Of a DNA stretch of 64,000 nt, positions 12,340-24,815 are shown one piece after another. The stretch is taken from contig JAITYX010000118.1 of the NCBI GenBank assembly GCA_021018815.1, positions 124,001 through 188,000 of the forward strand, in the 5' to 3' direction. Under the pieces are notes generated by a model. It saw only the letters and a list, made by a program, of their open reading frames with translations. It was not told the origin of the DNA and searched no databases. Within the stretch, counting starts at the first letter, position 1; each line of letters starts with the position of its first letter. The stretch comes from Talinum fruticosum (taxonomy: Eukaryota; Streptophyta; Magnoliopsida; Caryophyllales; Talinaceae). The translations under genes and the position numbers were made by a program.

Positions 12340-12357
12340 TGGCGCCATTGCCTGGGA
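12340..12357 (+). promoter_or_regulatory. Gypsy primer-binding site
   Basis: TGGCGCCATTGCCTGGGA lies five bases after the LTR end. It matches the TGGCGCCGTTGCCGGGGA type used by Athila/Tat elements (complement of tRNA-Asp) with two changes. Confidence 0.8.
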
Positions 12358-12451
12358 AAGAAATAAAAATCTTAGTTTTCTTTCAATCTAATTAATTAAC
12401 TATTTATATATATTTTTGAACTTATGCATTTTAACTGATTACAATTAGTTC

Positions 12452-13630
12452 ATGCAATTGCGAAGTGGTCGTATGATCGAGAGAGTTGGAAGAGCACTCG
12501 ACGGAAATAGTTGAGAACGACATCGAATCTCCGCCATCCGAAACTTCGAAAGCGAAGCCGAGTTTGACTCTATGAACTTTGAAATGGCTACTTTACGTGA
12601 GCTTGCTTGCACCTAATTTAGAAACACAACCTTTGTCTATATCATATCCTACTTTGGACCGACCCCTTAAATTGAATTCTGGATTTCGAACTTAATGCCT
12701 AAGTTTCATGGATTACCCGGTGAGGACCCATATCGTCATATTAATGAATTTATTATTACTTGTTCTACCATGCAACCTGAGGGAATCACACAAGACCAAA
12801 TTAAGTTAAGAGCCTTTCCCTTTTCACTTCGAGGATAAGGCTAAAGATTGGTTGTATTACATACCCCTGCAACATTTACTACATGGACCCAAGTTCATAA
12901 AGTATTCTTAGAAAAATTCTTTCCTACATCTAGGAATGGATCCATTAGAAAAGAAATTTGTGGCATTAAACAAATGACTGGAGAAACTTTTTATGAATAT
13001 TGGGAACGTTTTAATAAATTATGTGCTAGTTGTCCCCAACATCAGATTTCCGAACAATTACTGATTCAATATTTTTATGAAGGGCTACTTGTCAATTGAT
13101 AGAAATATGGTAGATGCTTCGCTAGTGGGGGCTTTGGTTAATAAGACTCCAGCTCAAGTTAGAGAATTATTTAATAACATGGCCCAAAATACTCAACAGT
13201 TTGGAACTAGGGATGTCCAATTTAGGAAGGTTAATGAGCTAAACTCAAGTACATCATTAGAAAACCAATTGACTCAAATCACTCGCTATGTTGAACAAAC
13301 TCGTCACTGGAGGAGTTCAAAAGGCGATAGTGTGTGGAATTTGTTGTTTGGAAGGGCATCCTACTGATTCATGTCCTACATTACAAGGGGGAAGTAAATG
13401 TTGTCTTCCCTAATCAAGGTCAAATAAAGTACGATCCATTTTCAAACACCTACAATGAAGGATGGAGGGATCATCCTAACCTTAGGTATGGACCTCGAAA
13501 CAACCTCCCTGGTTTTGACCAAGCCCAGCGTCAACCATCCGCTCAAGATAAAACGAACTTCCTTTTAGAGCAAATGATTAAGAAAATGGATGACCAAAAG
13601 AAGGAATCGACCTTAGGTTCCAAAGTTTAG
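12452..13630 (+). pseudogene. Gypsy gag (Retrotrans_gag plus zinc knuckle)
   Basis: Gag builds the particle that packages element RNA. ATG 12452 opens MQLRSGRMIE, as in Athila-type gag, but a stop follows at about 20 codons. The Retrotrans_gag core is readable from about 12690: LMPKFHGLPGEDPYRHINEF, then FTTWTQVHKVFLEKFFP and GETFYEYWERFNKLCASCP (12848-13099). The next open part (13077-13367) ends in the zinc knuckle, which is read in an adjacent frame as CGICCLEGHPTDSC (C-X2-C-X4-H-X4-C, about 13332-13373). The stop near 12515 and frame changes near 12840, 13090 and 13340 break the gene. The frame continues as a charged linker toward the protease. Confidence 0.85.
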
Positions 13631-14807
13631 AAATGAGTATTAAGCGAGGTTCAAGAGAGACAAACCGCAATAGATACCATGTTTAGTAACCTGCAAGTCC
13701 AATTGCAAAATAGATTACCATCTCAACCCTTCCAGAATCCCAAAGAAAATGTGAGTGCTATAAGACTAAAGAGTGGAAAGGAACTTAATGAACCTAAAAA
13801 CAACAGAGAGGTAGAACCTGAACTAGAGGGCTAGGAACCTGAACCTGATTTAAAGAAAGATAACACCTCTAATGCTGAAGAGATAAGTGACAATAAGAAA
13901 GGTCATTACGAACCTATTCCACCTTTTCCTAGGAGATTGAGAAGCATAACTCCTAAAATAGATGAGGCAAACCAAGAAATTTTAGAAACATTTAGGAAGG
14001 TAGAGTTCAACATTCCTCTCCTAGATGCCATTAAACAAGTTTCTCGTTATGCTAAATTTCTTAAGGAGCTTTGTACTTCTAAAAGAAAATTAAAAGGAAA
14101 TGAGAAGATAAGTGTGGGGGAGAATGCATCTGCTGTTTTTCAAAAGAAGCTCCCTCCTAAATGTAAGGACCCATGTGTGTTCTCTGTCCCTTGTAAGATT
14201 GGAAATCTATACATTGATAGAGCCATGCTTGATTTAGGTGCTTCCATTAATGTGATGCCTCGGTCTGTTTATGATAAACTAAATTTGGGAGAGTTGAAGA
14301 AAAGCTGGGCTAGTAATTCGGTTGGCTGATAGAAGTAGTACTTATCCAAATGGAGTCTTAGAGGATGTCTTAGTCCAAGTCAATGAGCTTATTTTTCCTG
14401 CTGATTTTTATGTATTGGACATGGCGAATGCATGCCATGACATTCCTATTTTACTTGGTAGACCATTTCTTAAAACATCTAGGATAAAAATAGATGTGCA
14501 TGGAGGAACATTGACTATGGAATTTGATGGTGATGTTATTAAGTTCAATACTTTTGATGCCTTAAGATTTCCTGCAGATGTGAATTATGTTTGTGCACTT
14601 GATACAATTGATGAAATGTCCCAAGATGTTTATGATTTGTCTCAAGAAGATGAATTGTTAACTGTGATTACCAAAGGGTTGGATCATTCTGTATTTCATG
14701 CTATACCCTATCATGTTAACTTAGGACTAGTAGATAGTAAAGAGTCTTTGTTACAGTTGCAAGTAATGGAAAAGCCTGGTATGATAAAGTTGCACTGTAA
14801 ATCATGA
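13631..14807 (+). pseudogene. Gypsy linker and aspartic protease
   Basis: The protease matures Gag-Pol. After a charged linker rich in Glu and Lys (13631-13930), the open part 13937-14329 holds VPCKIGNLYIDRAMLDLGAS with the active-site motif D-L-G-A-S (about 14229-14243), the Athila variant of the usual D-T/S-G. A single-base frameshift near 14322 moves the reading to 14322-14807, which contains DIPILLGRPFLKTSR, the flap and C-terminal part of the domain. Apart from that shift, and one stop in the linker near 13833, this is the best preserved part of the polyprotein. Confidence 0.85.
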
Positions 14808-16380
14808 AAAGTTGCTACCTTCTCTTATTTCACCCCCTAAATTAGATTTGAAACCATTGCCTGAAAATTTGAAATATGCTTATTTAGGAGATAATGAGAC
14901 CTTACCTGTTATAATTACTAATGCACTAACACTTGAAGAAGAAGATAAGCTTATTAAGGTGCTTAGAGAACATAGTGAAGCATTAGGGTGGACTTTAGCA
15001 TACCCGAAAGGGCTCGGCCTAACATTGTGTTCACAGAAAATCACTTTAGAGTTAGAGGTTAGGCCTAAGAGAGACCCTCAACGGAGATTAAACCTACCTA
15101 TGATGGAGGTAGTGCAAAAAGAAATTCTTAAGTGGATCGATGCTTTGGAGTGATCTACCCCATAGCTGATTCCGAATGGGTTAGTCCGATTCATGTAGTT
15201 CCTAAAAAGGGGTACAACGAGTAGTACAAAACAAGGAAGGTGAACTAGTCCCTACCGAGTCGAGAGTGGTTGGAGAGTGTGTATTGACTATAGAAAACTA
15301 AACAAAGCCACAAAGAAAGATCATTTTCCCTTGCCTTTTATGGACCAAATGTTAGAAAGATTAGCTGGAAAGACACATTATTGTTTTCTAGATGGGTATT
15401 CGGGGTATATTCAAGTCCCTATAGCTCCTGAAGATCGGGAAAAGACCACTTTTACATGTCCCTTTGGCACTTATGCTTTTAGGAGAATGCCTTTTGGTTT
15501 ATGTAATGCTCCTGCTACATTTCAAAGATGTATGATGAGTATCTTTTCTGAGTTTATCACCAAGATTATGGAAGTTTTCATGGATGATTTTACTTGTGCA
15601 TAGTGATTCATTTGATGAGTGTTTACATCATCTTACTTTAGTACTCGGGCGTTGCATTGAAACTAATTTGGTACTTAATTTTGAAAAGTGTCATTTCATG
15701 GTTGAACAAGGGGTCGTATTAGGGCATGTTGTGTCATCTAAAGGTTTAGAGGTTGACAAGGCAAAAGTAAACATCATTCAATCTTTACCCTACCCCAAAT
15801 GTGTTAAGGATGTAAGATCATTTTTAGGTCATGTTGGATTTTATAGGAGATTTATTAAAGACTTCTCAAAAATAGCCTCTCCTTTATGTGCTTTACTTGC
15901 AAAAGATGCTAAATTTGATTTTCATGAGGAATGTGAGAGGGCGTTTGATGAATTGAAGTTAAAATTGACCACTACTCCTATTGTACAACCTCCTAACTGG
16001 GCCTTACCTTTTGAGTTGATGTGTGATGCTAGTAATAAGGCGGTAGGGGCTGTTTTAGGTCAAAAAGTAGGGAGGGTACCACATGTAATTCATTATGCTT
16101 CTACAACTCTTGACCAAGCACAATGTAACTATACCACAACAAAAAAGGAAATGTATGCTATTGTTTTTGCTCTTGAAAAGTTTCGTCCTTATCTGCTAGG
16201 TGTGAAAGTTACTTGTTTATACTGATCATGCTTTGCTATTAAATATCTCTTGAAAAAGAAGGACTCTAAACCCAGGCTTATTAGATGGGTCTTATTACTA
16301 CAAGAATTTGAAATAGTTTTTAAAGACAAGCGAGGAGCTGAAAACTTAGTCGCGAAACCATCCGAGTAGGCTAGAAAATG
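14808..16380 (+). pseudogene. Gypsy reverse transcriptase and RNase H
   Basis: This part copies element RNA to DNA and removes the RNA strand. The N-terminal approach (14812-15153) ends QRRLNLPMMEVVQKEILKWI, followed by SEWVSPIHVVPKKG after a frame change. Open part 15277-15603 has CIDYRKLNKAT, CFLDGYSGYIQVPI and RRMPFGLCNAPATFQRCM, then the catalytic FMDDF (about 15579-15593). A frameshift moves the reading to 15584-16225 with GHVVSSKGLEVDKAK, RSFLGHVGFYRRFI and the RNase H start FELMCDASNKAVGAVLGQ. The RNase H tail is broken at 16226 and fades near 16370. Confidence 0.9.
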
Positions 16381-17700
16381 GGGAAAGTAGTGACCCTTTC
16401 GGTGAATGTTTTCCATATGAGACTCTATATGTTGTCATTGATAGATTACCTTGGTATGCTGACATAGTAAATTACATAGTTACCAAAACCTTTCCAAGAG
16501 ACATGTTTAGAGCCCAAAAAGAAAAGATAAAATCTCAGGCTAAATATTATGCTAGGGATGACCCGTACTTGTGGAAATTTTGTGGAGATCAAATTATAAG
16601 GTGTTGTGTAGATGACACTGAGTTTCATTCGATTTTAACTTTCTGTCACTCATCCGAAAGTGGAGGGCATTTCAGCCCAAAAGAACAGACACACAAAGTC
16701 TTAGAATGTGGATTTTATTGGCCTACTATTTTTCGTGATGCTTATGATTTTTGCAAAAATGTGAAGCATGCCAAAAGACAGGAAATTTATCGGGGAGGAA
16801 TCAAATGCCCCTATATAATATGTATGTGTGTCAAATATTTGATGTGGGGGAGTGGATTTCATGGGACCGTTTCCCTTTCCTTTGGTTTTACTTACATACT
16901 CCTGTTTGTTGATTATGTGTCTAAATGGGTTGAAGCGATAGCTACTAAAGGCGATGATGCTAAGGCTGTGGTGAAGCATGTTAAATCTCGTATTCTACAT
17001 AGATATGGAGTACCTAGAGCAATCATTAGTGATAGAGGGACACATTTTTGTAATAAAACTTTAGGTACCTTGCTAGCTAAATACCATGTAATTCATAAGG
17101 TATCTACAAGTTATCATCCCCAAACAAATGGCCAAGCTGAAATCTCTAATAGAGAAATCAAAGGAATTCTAGAAAAGGTTGTTAGACCAGATAAGAAGGA
17201 TTGGAGTCTTAGGTTAGATGAAGCTCTCTAGGCTTACAGAGCTGCATACAAAACCCCTATAGGTATGTCACCTTACGGACTAGTCTTTGGAAAAGCATGT
17301 CATCTTCTGTAGAGTTAGAGCATAAATCATATTGGGCTGTAAAGAAGTGTAATTTAGATTATGACTTAGCGGGAAAGGAGCGTAAGCTGCAAGCTGTAAG
17401 AATTAGAAGAGATTCGTATGAAAGCTTATGACAATTCGAGTAATTTATAAAGGTAAAGCCAAAGCATTTCATGATGCTAAGCTTGTCGGGAAGGAATTTC
17501 AAAAGGGGAGAAAGTGTTATTGTTCAATTCACAACTGAGGCTTTTTCCTGTAAAGTTAAACTCTAGATGGCTAGGACCTTTTGAGGTAGTAAAGACTTAT
17601 CCACATGGGGTCGTTGAGATTAAAAGTTATTCTACTAACAAAATTTTTAAGGTAAATGGTCACGAGGTTAAAGAATTTTTATGAAGGAAGCCAAATTTGC
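16381..17700 (+). pseudogene. Gypsy integrase and C-terminal tail
   Basis: Integrase inserts the cDNA. The open part 16503-17231 begins before the H2C2 finger (SGGHFSPKEQTHKVLECGFYW), whose last cysteine pair is degraded (CKNVKHAKR). The catalytic core follows: FVDYVSKWVEAIA with the first Asp, IISDRGTHFCN with the second, and a Glu in SYHPQTNGQAEISNREIK. A stop at 17229 precedes AYRAAYKTPIGMSPYGLVFG, then the Athila-type ELEHKSYWAVKKCN in another frame (about 17308-17351). The rest to 17700 is frame-broken. No extra frame follows before the 3' LTR at 17874. Confidence 0.85.
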
Positions 17701-17873
17701 TTAGTAGAGGAGATGCATTTAGAAGATCCATGAGCTACAACGATGTCTAGCCAAAGACGGTAAACAAAGGCGCTGGTTAGGAGGCAACCCAACATTTTCA
17801 GGGAAGTTTCTATAATTTTTACTTTTATTTTTATTTTTATTTAGCATGCATTAGGGACAATGCATGAATTAAG

Positions 17874-18834
17874 TGTGGGGAGTGCATCCTGCATTTTAAT
17901 TTTATGCATTTATCTTTATTTTTTTATAAAAAAATTAGTGTCTTTCTTGTAAAAAAATGCATGAACATGAATATATGCTAGGTCAACTTGGTTAAAATTT
18001 TTCTATTCATAGTTTTTCTTTCCCTTTGAAAGTGAGAAATTTGAACATGTTAATTGTCATTCGAGTTGTTTGAGTTGATCCTCATATATTTCTCCAATTA
18101 ATGACAATCATAATTTTTTCGTCAGATTGATCATGTTATACAATCGTGATAGAGGCAATAAATTGACTTAAACCGTTCACCTAGACTATCGAACTTAGCG
18201 AGATTGACTCATTGAAATTTTGATTTTTCTTGTTTTGCCTTTCAAAAAAAAAATGTTAGTCTACCAACATGGGTCGCAGTTGGTGGCTCGGCACCATTTC
18301 CCCTTAAGTTTAGGTCTCAAGTTGAGCCTTATGAATGGAGTAACCCATGCTGGGAGAGTCATGCCCCTTTAGGGCCGATCAATGGCTCGAACCATACTAA
18401 CGAAAAAATAAATAAATAAGTAAATGAATAAATAAATAAATAGAGTATTAACTCCAGCACCTCTATTTGGGTGAGTGGGAGACAGGGAGTGTTATATTTC
18501 TAAGACCCTATATGGGTCGAATATGTGCTTGAATGGAGTTATATATATATATATAAAATATAAAAAATTAAAATAAAATAAAATAAAATAAAGGAAGTTT
18601 GCGGAACAAGTTATTATCGAATTTTAGTGAGTTATCTGCTGATTCGAGTATCTCGATAACCATACTGCACCTTAATTTTTCCCATCCTAAAACGTTTTAG
18701 ACCTCTTGACCGGAATGTACATGTTTGAAAACGATGGATAAATTTTTGATTGTTGCTTAATTGAAAGAGATATTGTGAGGCTGATGAATAAACTCTCCGA
18801 TGACAATAAAGTGTTTAGTTTTTCACTTGCTTGG
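17874..18834 (+). repeat. Gypsy 3' LTR, first part (before the copia-1 insertion)
   Basis: This matches 8376-9416 of the 5' LTR nearly base for base apart from the short AT run. It is cut at CTTGG (18830-18834), the target duplicated by copia-1, and resumes at 30256. Confidence 0.9.
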
Positions 18835-20410
18835 TGAAGGTTTGCTCGGGGAGAGTCCGAGTCACCCTAGAGGGGGTGAATAGGGTGATAGAAGTTTTTC
18901 GTGAAAACTTTAGCTCTTCCGTTAAAAACAAGACAGAGACAGATTCCGAGTCTATCAACGGGGTTAGAAAAGATTTAACTCGAAGGTTATTAAGCGAGAA
19001 TGAGCAAGAGGCTGTAAAGCTGTCCGAGTCTAGAATGAATTCGGAAAGATAACACTTAGAGATTACGTGGAAACCCTCCCGGGGCAGAAAACCACGGACC
19101 GTGCCAATCCGGACACGAAGTCAAATTCACTATTTTGAGTCCACAAAATACCGTGAGCTGACCGAACCCGAGTTGCTCCCTTAGACAACTCTACACAAGT
19201 TTTCCTAGACTCGAAATTCCCTTATCCGATCTAGTACTTCCTAGCTGAGATAACCCTTATAGCTAGGGACAACTAAGCTAAGTTAACCCTTACGGCTTAG
19301 TCAAGGGACCTTACAAAGAATGTAAGAAAGAGTTTGTAGTCGAGTACAAGACCTTACAACTCGAAAGTAATGAATTACGAGTGGGAGTTGTAAGTTGAAG
19401 ATTGAAAGTAAATACAATAACTTTGAGCAAGTATGTGTATTAACAATATGTTCGGCAACCTTCAAGTCTTGTGAGATGGCTTCTATTTATAGATGACCAG
19501 GCAGAGTAGCCGTTATCTTTATCTCGCTGACCGAGAGTCCTCTCGTGACCGTTGATAGAAGCTTTCGAGTCACTCGAAATTATCCGTTGTAATATGAACG
19601 TTGGACAACGGTTTAACTCTCTTGAAAATCCCAAAACCATTAGCGGTGTCTTGAAAGATAAGGTGGAAACCACCGCTAAGCTTAGCGTTCCAGTTTTCCA
19701 GATTTGGAAACAGACAGCCCCGACACAATCTCTGGGACCTGGAGCGAGAGAAGGTGAAGAGCTATGTCTGCTGGTGATTTGACGTTACGAAGCCGGTTAC
19801 TTTTGTAGTTTGAAAAGTGTATCCTCGATTGAATAACCTACAAAAGTAAATCAATTTTGGTTCTCAAAATATAAAATACTTTGGCCCAAGATTAGACACG
19901 AGATAATAAAATAATTACAATAAATAAACCAAGCGATTATCCGAGTCGAAACGGAATGGAATTTTACGAGTCCAATATCCATGATACTCGGAATTCCATC
20001 CGACTTAGTCTAAGCGAAGAATCAAATTCAATAAAGAATATCGGAGAGGATTAACTTGATATAGACTAAGCATGAAACAAGCTAAAAATACTGACTACAA
20101 CAAAATAGGACTTATAACCACAAGTCGGATTACGAGTGAGAAAAGACGAAATACTAGTCTATTCAATCTGCGATTAATCGAGTGATCTTTGGACTCGGAA
20201 CAAAGAACCGGTTTTACGAGTCGCTTACGAGATAAGCAAGAAATATAATAAGTAATATCTCGTATCACTCGGAAAAGATACTATTTTACTCAAAGAAGTT
20301 TTTGAGATACGAGAGAATGCCTTGGAATCAAAACTCGTAGGTATAAGATTGTTATACCTGATTCCTTTTATACAACTCGGAAAAGTATTGAGCGAGTGTC
20401 CGAGTCTTCA
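18835..20410 (-). repeat. Copia-1 3' LTR
   Basis: On the plus strand it starts TGAAGG and ends CTTCA. It is bounded on one side by the target duplication CTTGG and on the other by the purine tract. It includes the family's highly conserved CACCCTAGAGGGGGTGAATA segment near its sense 3' end. Confidence 0.92.
19485..19491 (-). promoter_or_regulatory. TATA box in the copia-1 3' LTR
   Basis: The minus strand reads TATAAATAGAAGCC here, the clearest copy of this box in the LTR family. Confidence 0.65.
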
Positions 20411-20423
20411 ATCTCCCCTTTTT
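20411..20423 (-). promoter_or_regulatory. Copia-1 polypurine tract
   Basis: The minus strand reads AAAAAGGGGAGAT directly against the 3' LTR. The same string precedes the copia-2 3' LTR at 63183-63195. It primes plus-strand DNA synthesis. Confidence 0.85.
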
Positions 20424-20982
20424 GATGAAAGGCATTCCATACTTAAACGAAACTTTGTTAGAGAGAAAAAAATTGATTCGGAGTGGTTTGCGCATGAGAT
20501 GAGATGAGTAAGACATACTCAATGGATCAAAGCAATACTTAATATATTAGAGCAAAAAAAAAAAAAAGAATGCTTGAAGTAATTAACATTAACTCGGAAA
20601 AGATAAGCTAGCAATAATGAACTCGAAGTTAGTAATGAAATGCATTAATCCATTAAAATTCAAAAGGGCGGAAAAACTCCCCTAAACAAGACAACAAGTT
20701 TTTCGACTCTATTTCTCCCCCTTACCTTTCAGCAAAAAAAAAAAAAAAAAAAACAACAAGAAAAAGAAAGGAAGAAAATAGCAAGTAGTACAACTTAGAT
20801 GTCCGGACAAAAAAAAAAAAATTTAAGAAAGAAGAAAACTCGCGCGGGCGAGGAATTGTGACTCGGTGCATGGCGCCTACGAGGGAGAGGGAGATTTACG
20901 AGTGGAGGCGGAGGGAGCGGAGGTTCGCCGGCGCCGATATGATCTTGGCGATGTGCTTGAGCGCGGCGAAGGAGAACCGGGA
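20424..20982 (-). other. Copia-1 3' untranslated region
   Basis: Between the extra gene and the purine tract I see no coding signal, only several homopolymer A runs on the plus strand (20556-20568, 20736-20753, 20810-20821). Confidence 0.5.
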
Positions 20983-22488
20983 TTATCGTCGGGGCTCGGC
21001 TACGAGAGGCGGCCGGAGTGAGTGGATCGAGGGTTCTTCCCTTGGAACCTCGGTAGGCTGGAGGGGCTGCTCGGCCGACCCGGCCGGAGTAGCGAGGTCT
21101 TCGACCCACTCGGTCTGCTGTCTAAGCCGAGTACTGCTATCCGAGCTTGTAGAGCGATCGACCCTCAGCGGTTCCGACTGCTTCTTCTTGGTGATCCTCT
21201 CCTTGCCCGGATGGACTGCCTCAGCTGCGGGGTCCTCGGCGTCTGCTGCTACTGCATCTGCGGCTTCTTCTTCTTCTTCCCGCTGTCCAAGGAGGTCGGA
21301 CACGGGCTCGAAGACGCTTCGAGACGCGTCCGACTCATCATGGTCTGAGCCGCCTTGGACCGTCTCTCTCGAGGAGCTCGACCAGCTCCTTCGCTCCTTT
21401 ACCAGTTCCCTAATCTCAAGAACTAGAGACTGCTTGCTCTTGAATTTGGGATTGACCGATCTTTTGATTGATGGTCGGATTTTGGAGAACAGATTTGAAA
21501 GCTCGGAGCATGTCTCCGAAATCGGAGGACACGGAGCCGATCTTGTCCATAAAAACGGGGGACAAGAGAGCGAGAGAGAGTTTTGGAGGCACTCGAGGTG
21601 GAGGCACCACCGGTTGGAGAGGGAGAGAGAGAGGAGATGATTTCGAGTCCGAGGTGGAGAAGGGGGCCTCGGCTACGAGTTATGCACCCGGACACCGGGT
21701 TCGGTTTCTGGTATCCAGTACCCTGCAGTTCCTTTTGCCGACTACAACGGCGGCCTCGGACACGACGTTTGGGTCCGAGGGGAGAGGAACTTGGAATTGT
21801 TTGAAGACAAGGGTCGGAAGAGCACCGAAAGGAAGGGAGGTGTTCTTCTTGGATTGGAGTTGAGCTGGCACGGCGGCCATCCGCTCAATGATGGAGGGGA
21901 AGAGATCTACTTCGTATCCCTCAAGGATGTCAAAGAGAGCTTTGAGATGCTTTGAGTTGGGGTTCTCCTTCTTTGGAATCTTTGTGAGAAAAAGGTTCTC
22001 ATCAGCGAGGAAGCACGAAGGCGAGCTTCGACTTCAAGCGAGTCACGAAAAGTTTTTCGGGACTCGGGGAACTCTTTGGCGTATTTTTCAAAGAAGTTGT
22101 CGGCGACTTCGGTGAAAGGAATGGGGTTGCTTTGTTCAAGAAGAGAGACGAGACCTTCAACGAGGCGGTGGAGGAGAGAGGTGTTTAGACGAACGGTTAT
22201 GTTACGAACCCTAGAGGTTAGAACATTTTCGGAGTGGGTGAGGTGAGTGTAGAACTTAGAGACGAGTTCGGGATAGATGAACTCGCTGAAGCACATAAAG
22301 TTGTATGCTCAGGTGGTTTGAATGTGGGACAACCAAGAAAATTTGGTTGTAGGAAAGAACTTGTCGTCCAACACAAGGTCTTTGGGTGACAATGGGTTTG
22401 GAAGGGGTGGAGCTTTACGGAGTTTTGGTGCGAGGCTTTTAGAAGAGGAGGAGACACGGAAGTCGGGATGGTTTCCTCTTTTAGGCAT
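20983..22488 (-). pseudogene. Extra gene downstream of pol in copia-1 (env-position ORF, function unknown)
   Basis: This lies where some Sireviruses carry an env-like gene. ATG at 22488 opens MPKRGNHPDFRV; the same start (MPKK) exists in copia-2 at 61459. Conserved with copia-2 in order: LDDKFFPTTKFSWLSHI, FSEFIYPELVSKFY, a VRNITVRLNTSLLHRL-like strand, SNPIPF, FFEKYAKEFPES, and LPFGALPTLVFKQFQVPLP (about 21780-21840). A region able to form a coiled coil and a Ser/Glu/Lys-rich tail follow (about 21300-20983). I see no signal peptide or membrane span, which argues against an envelope protein. There is a weak resemblance to plant-mobile 'putative plant transposon protein' domains. At least three frame changes are present here. 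The ancestral protein was probably 450-500 residues. Confidence 0.65.
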
Positions 22489-22723
22489 TTTGAGAGAAGG
22501 AAGGAAAGATGAAGCTTTTCGAGTAGGAAAGAGAAGGAGATGTAGAATAGAAGAAAAGAAAATATAGAAGAAAGAGATGAGAGCGAGTCGAAACTTATGA
22601 GAGAGGGCTTCTTCTACGCTTGCGGACAATCAAGGATGACTTGTTCACGTAGTAATCTTCCGCGAGAGGTTTCGTTTGACAGAGATGGAGTTTAGAGTAC
22701 AGAGATGAAGATGAATAGATGAT

Positions 22724-22730
22724 ATTTATA
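22724..22730 (-). promoter_or_regulatory. Internal TATA box ahead of the copia-1 extra gene
   Basis: The minus strand reads TATAAAT 236 bases upstream of the extra gene's ATG, followed by a CT-rich leader. Copia-2 has TATAAATAG at the matching place (61214). The sequence upstream is homologous in both (shared TCACACCGGT block), which suggests a separate promoter for this gene. Confidence 0.55.
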
Positions 22731-23137
22731 GAAAATAAGCGCGCCAGTCAACTATCCGTTAAGTATAACTCCATTCGACTCGGCTTGTCCATCGAGTCAC
22801 CAAAGACCGGTGTGACGGTTCTCTTCAACGGTTAAGATTCCAGCGGTAGAGAAATCCACGGCTAATATCGATCACGGTGCTCGAGAGAGAAAGAGAAAGA
22901 TTTTGAAAATATGATCCGAAACTCTCCACTGATCTAGAGATAGTTTCGAGAAAATTTGAAGTCCAAGTTTCTCTACGTGCGAGTTTGACTCGAGATAGGT
23001 TTCGAGTGAGTCGAAACGCGAAATAACTATCAGCCCAGTATCACTGAATCAATCGAACTAATGGTTATTAACGGTGAAATCACATAACACGGAATTATGC
23101 AATAAATAAGAATAGCATATAATTAAGCATTTAACAT

Positions 23138-24815
23138 ACCAAGCTCATTCCGAATAAAGCAAAGCTGATCTTCACCAAGAGGCTTAGTAAAGATATCAGC
23201 TAATTGAAGATTAGTAGGAATGAACTCAAGTTCAATATCACCTTTTTATGAGTGATCGCGTAGAAAGTGATATCGACCTCGATATGCTTTGTTTTCGAAT
23301 GCTAGACGGGGCTCTTGGTGATGCTAATTGCGCTTTGGTTGTCACACTTGATAGGTACTGATTTGAATGATAGTCCAAGATCTCTCAAGTGTTGCTTTAT
23401 CCAAAGAATGCGAGCGCAACAAGCTCCTGCGGCAATATACTCGGCTTCGGCGGTTTATAGAGCTACTGAGTTTTGCTTCTTTGAGTGCCAAGATATTAGG
23501 GATTGACCCAGAAATTGGCATGCTCCAGATGTGCTCTTTCGATCAACTTTGTATCTTGCGTAGTCTACGTCCGAGTATCCGGTAAGAGTCGGTTACGAGT
23601 CTACGGAATACCATAGACCTAAATTACGAGTGCTGCAAGATATCCGAATATTCTCTTCACCGCGAGTGAGATGTGATTCTTTTGGATTAGCTTGAAATCT
23701 TGCGCATAGACAAACACTGAACATTATATTTGGCCTGCTGGAAGTAAGATATAGTAAAGATCCAATCATACCTCGATAGAGTTTCGATCTATCGCTTTAC
23801 CTTTCTCGTCGAGTCAAGCTTTATCTTTGCTTGCTCATGGGTGTAGATGCGTGCTTTGCATCTTGAAATTTGTATTTCTTCAACAATTCCTTGGTATACT
23901 TAGATTGATGAACAAAGATTCCATCCTTGTCTTATTTGATTTGCAGGCCAAGGAAGAAATTAAGTTCCCCATCATGCTCATTTGGATTTCTTGACTCATC
24001 AACTCGAGAAAATTCTCGGCACGAAACTCATTAGTAGCACCGAAAATAATATCATCAACATAGATTTGAACAATAAGGAAATCTTTCCCCTTGGTCTTTA
24101 TGAAGAGAGTCTTGTCGATCTGACCTCTTTTAAAATTATTTTGAACCAAGAAGCTACTCGGTCTTTCATACCAAGCTCGAGGTGCTTGTTTAAGACCATA
24201 GAGAGCCTTTTGAAGTTTGAAAACATGATTTGGAAATTCCGAGTTTTCAAAACCAGGAGGCTGCTCGACATAGACTTCTTCTTCAATAAAACCATTGAGA
24301 AAAGCACACTTAACATCCATTTGATATAATTTAATATGCATGCTTGGATGCAAATGCCAACAGATATTCTAATGGCTTCAATTCAGCTACAGGTGCAAAG
24401 GTTTCCCCACAATCAATTCCTTCTTCTTGATTATATCCACTGAGCCACAAGTCTGGCCTTATTTCGACTATTACACCCTCCTCATCCAGTTTGTTTTTGA
24501 AAACCCATTTGGTTCCTATAAGCTGGGTGGTCGGAAGGTCGGTTGGTCGAGTCCGGACTTGGTTTCTCTCGAATTGATTGAGTTCCTCTTGCATGGCCTC
24601 TACCCATTCAGGTTCATTAAGGGCCTCTAGTGCATTTTGGGTTCGGTTAATGAAATGAATGCGGTGAATGCACATAGATTATGTAGAGAGGAGCGAGTTC
24701 TTACCCCAGTGTTAATGTCGGAGAGTATGTTCTCTAGTGGATGACTAGAAGTAAACTTGAATGCTTTACCTGTTCTCCGATTCACGAGATTTGTGGGTTG
24801 AACCACTTGATCTTG
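23138..24815 (-). pseudogene. Copia-1 reverse transcriptase and RNase H
   Basis: The minus strand carries LNEPEWVEAMQEELNQFERN near 24620, GTKWVFKNKLDEEG near 24500, then the open part 24353-23880 with [35 protein letters not shown] and the catalytic YVDD at 24062-24051. RNase H follows with many frame changes: the C-terminal HFLRD and DIFTKPL-like region of copia-2 can be traced to about 23138. The N-terminal edge joins the acidic linker at 24816-24960. This is one of the best preserved parts of copia-1, but RNase H is broken. Confidence 0.88.

Noticed and set aside
20983..21303. Extra gene as a retroviral-type envelope
   Set aside because: No signal peptide or transmembrane stretch is visible in either copy, and the tail is charged.
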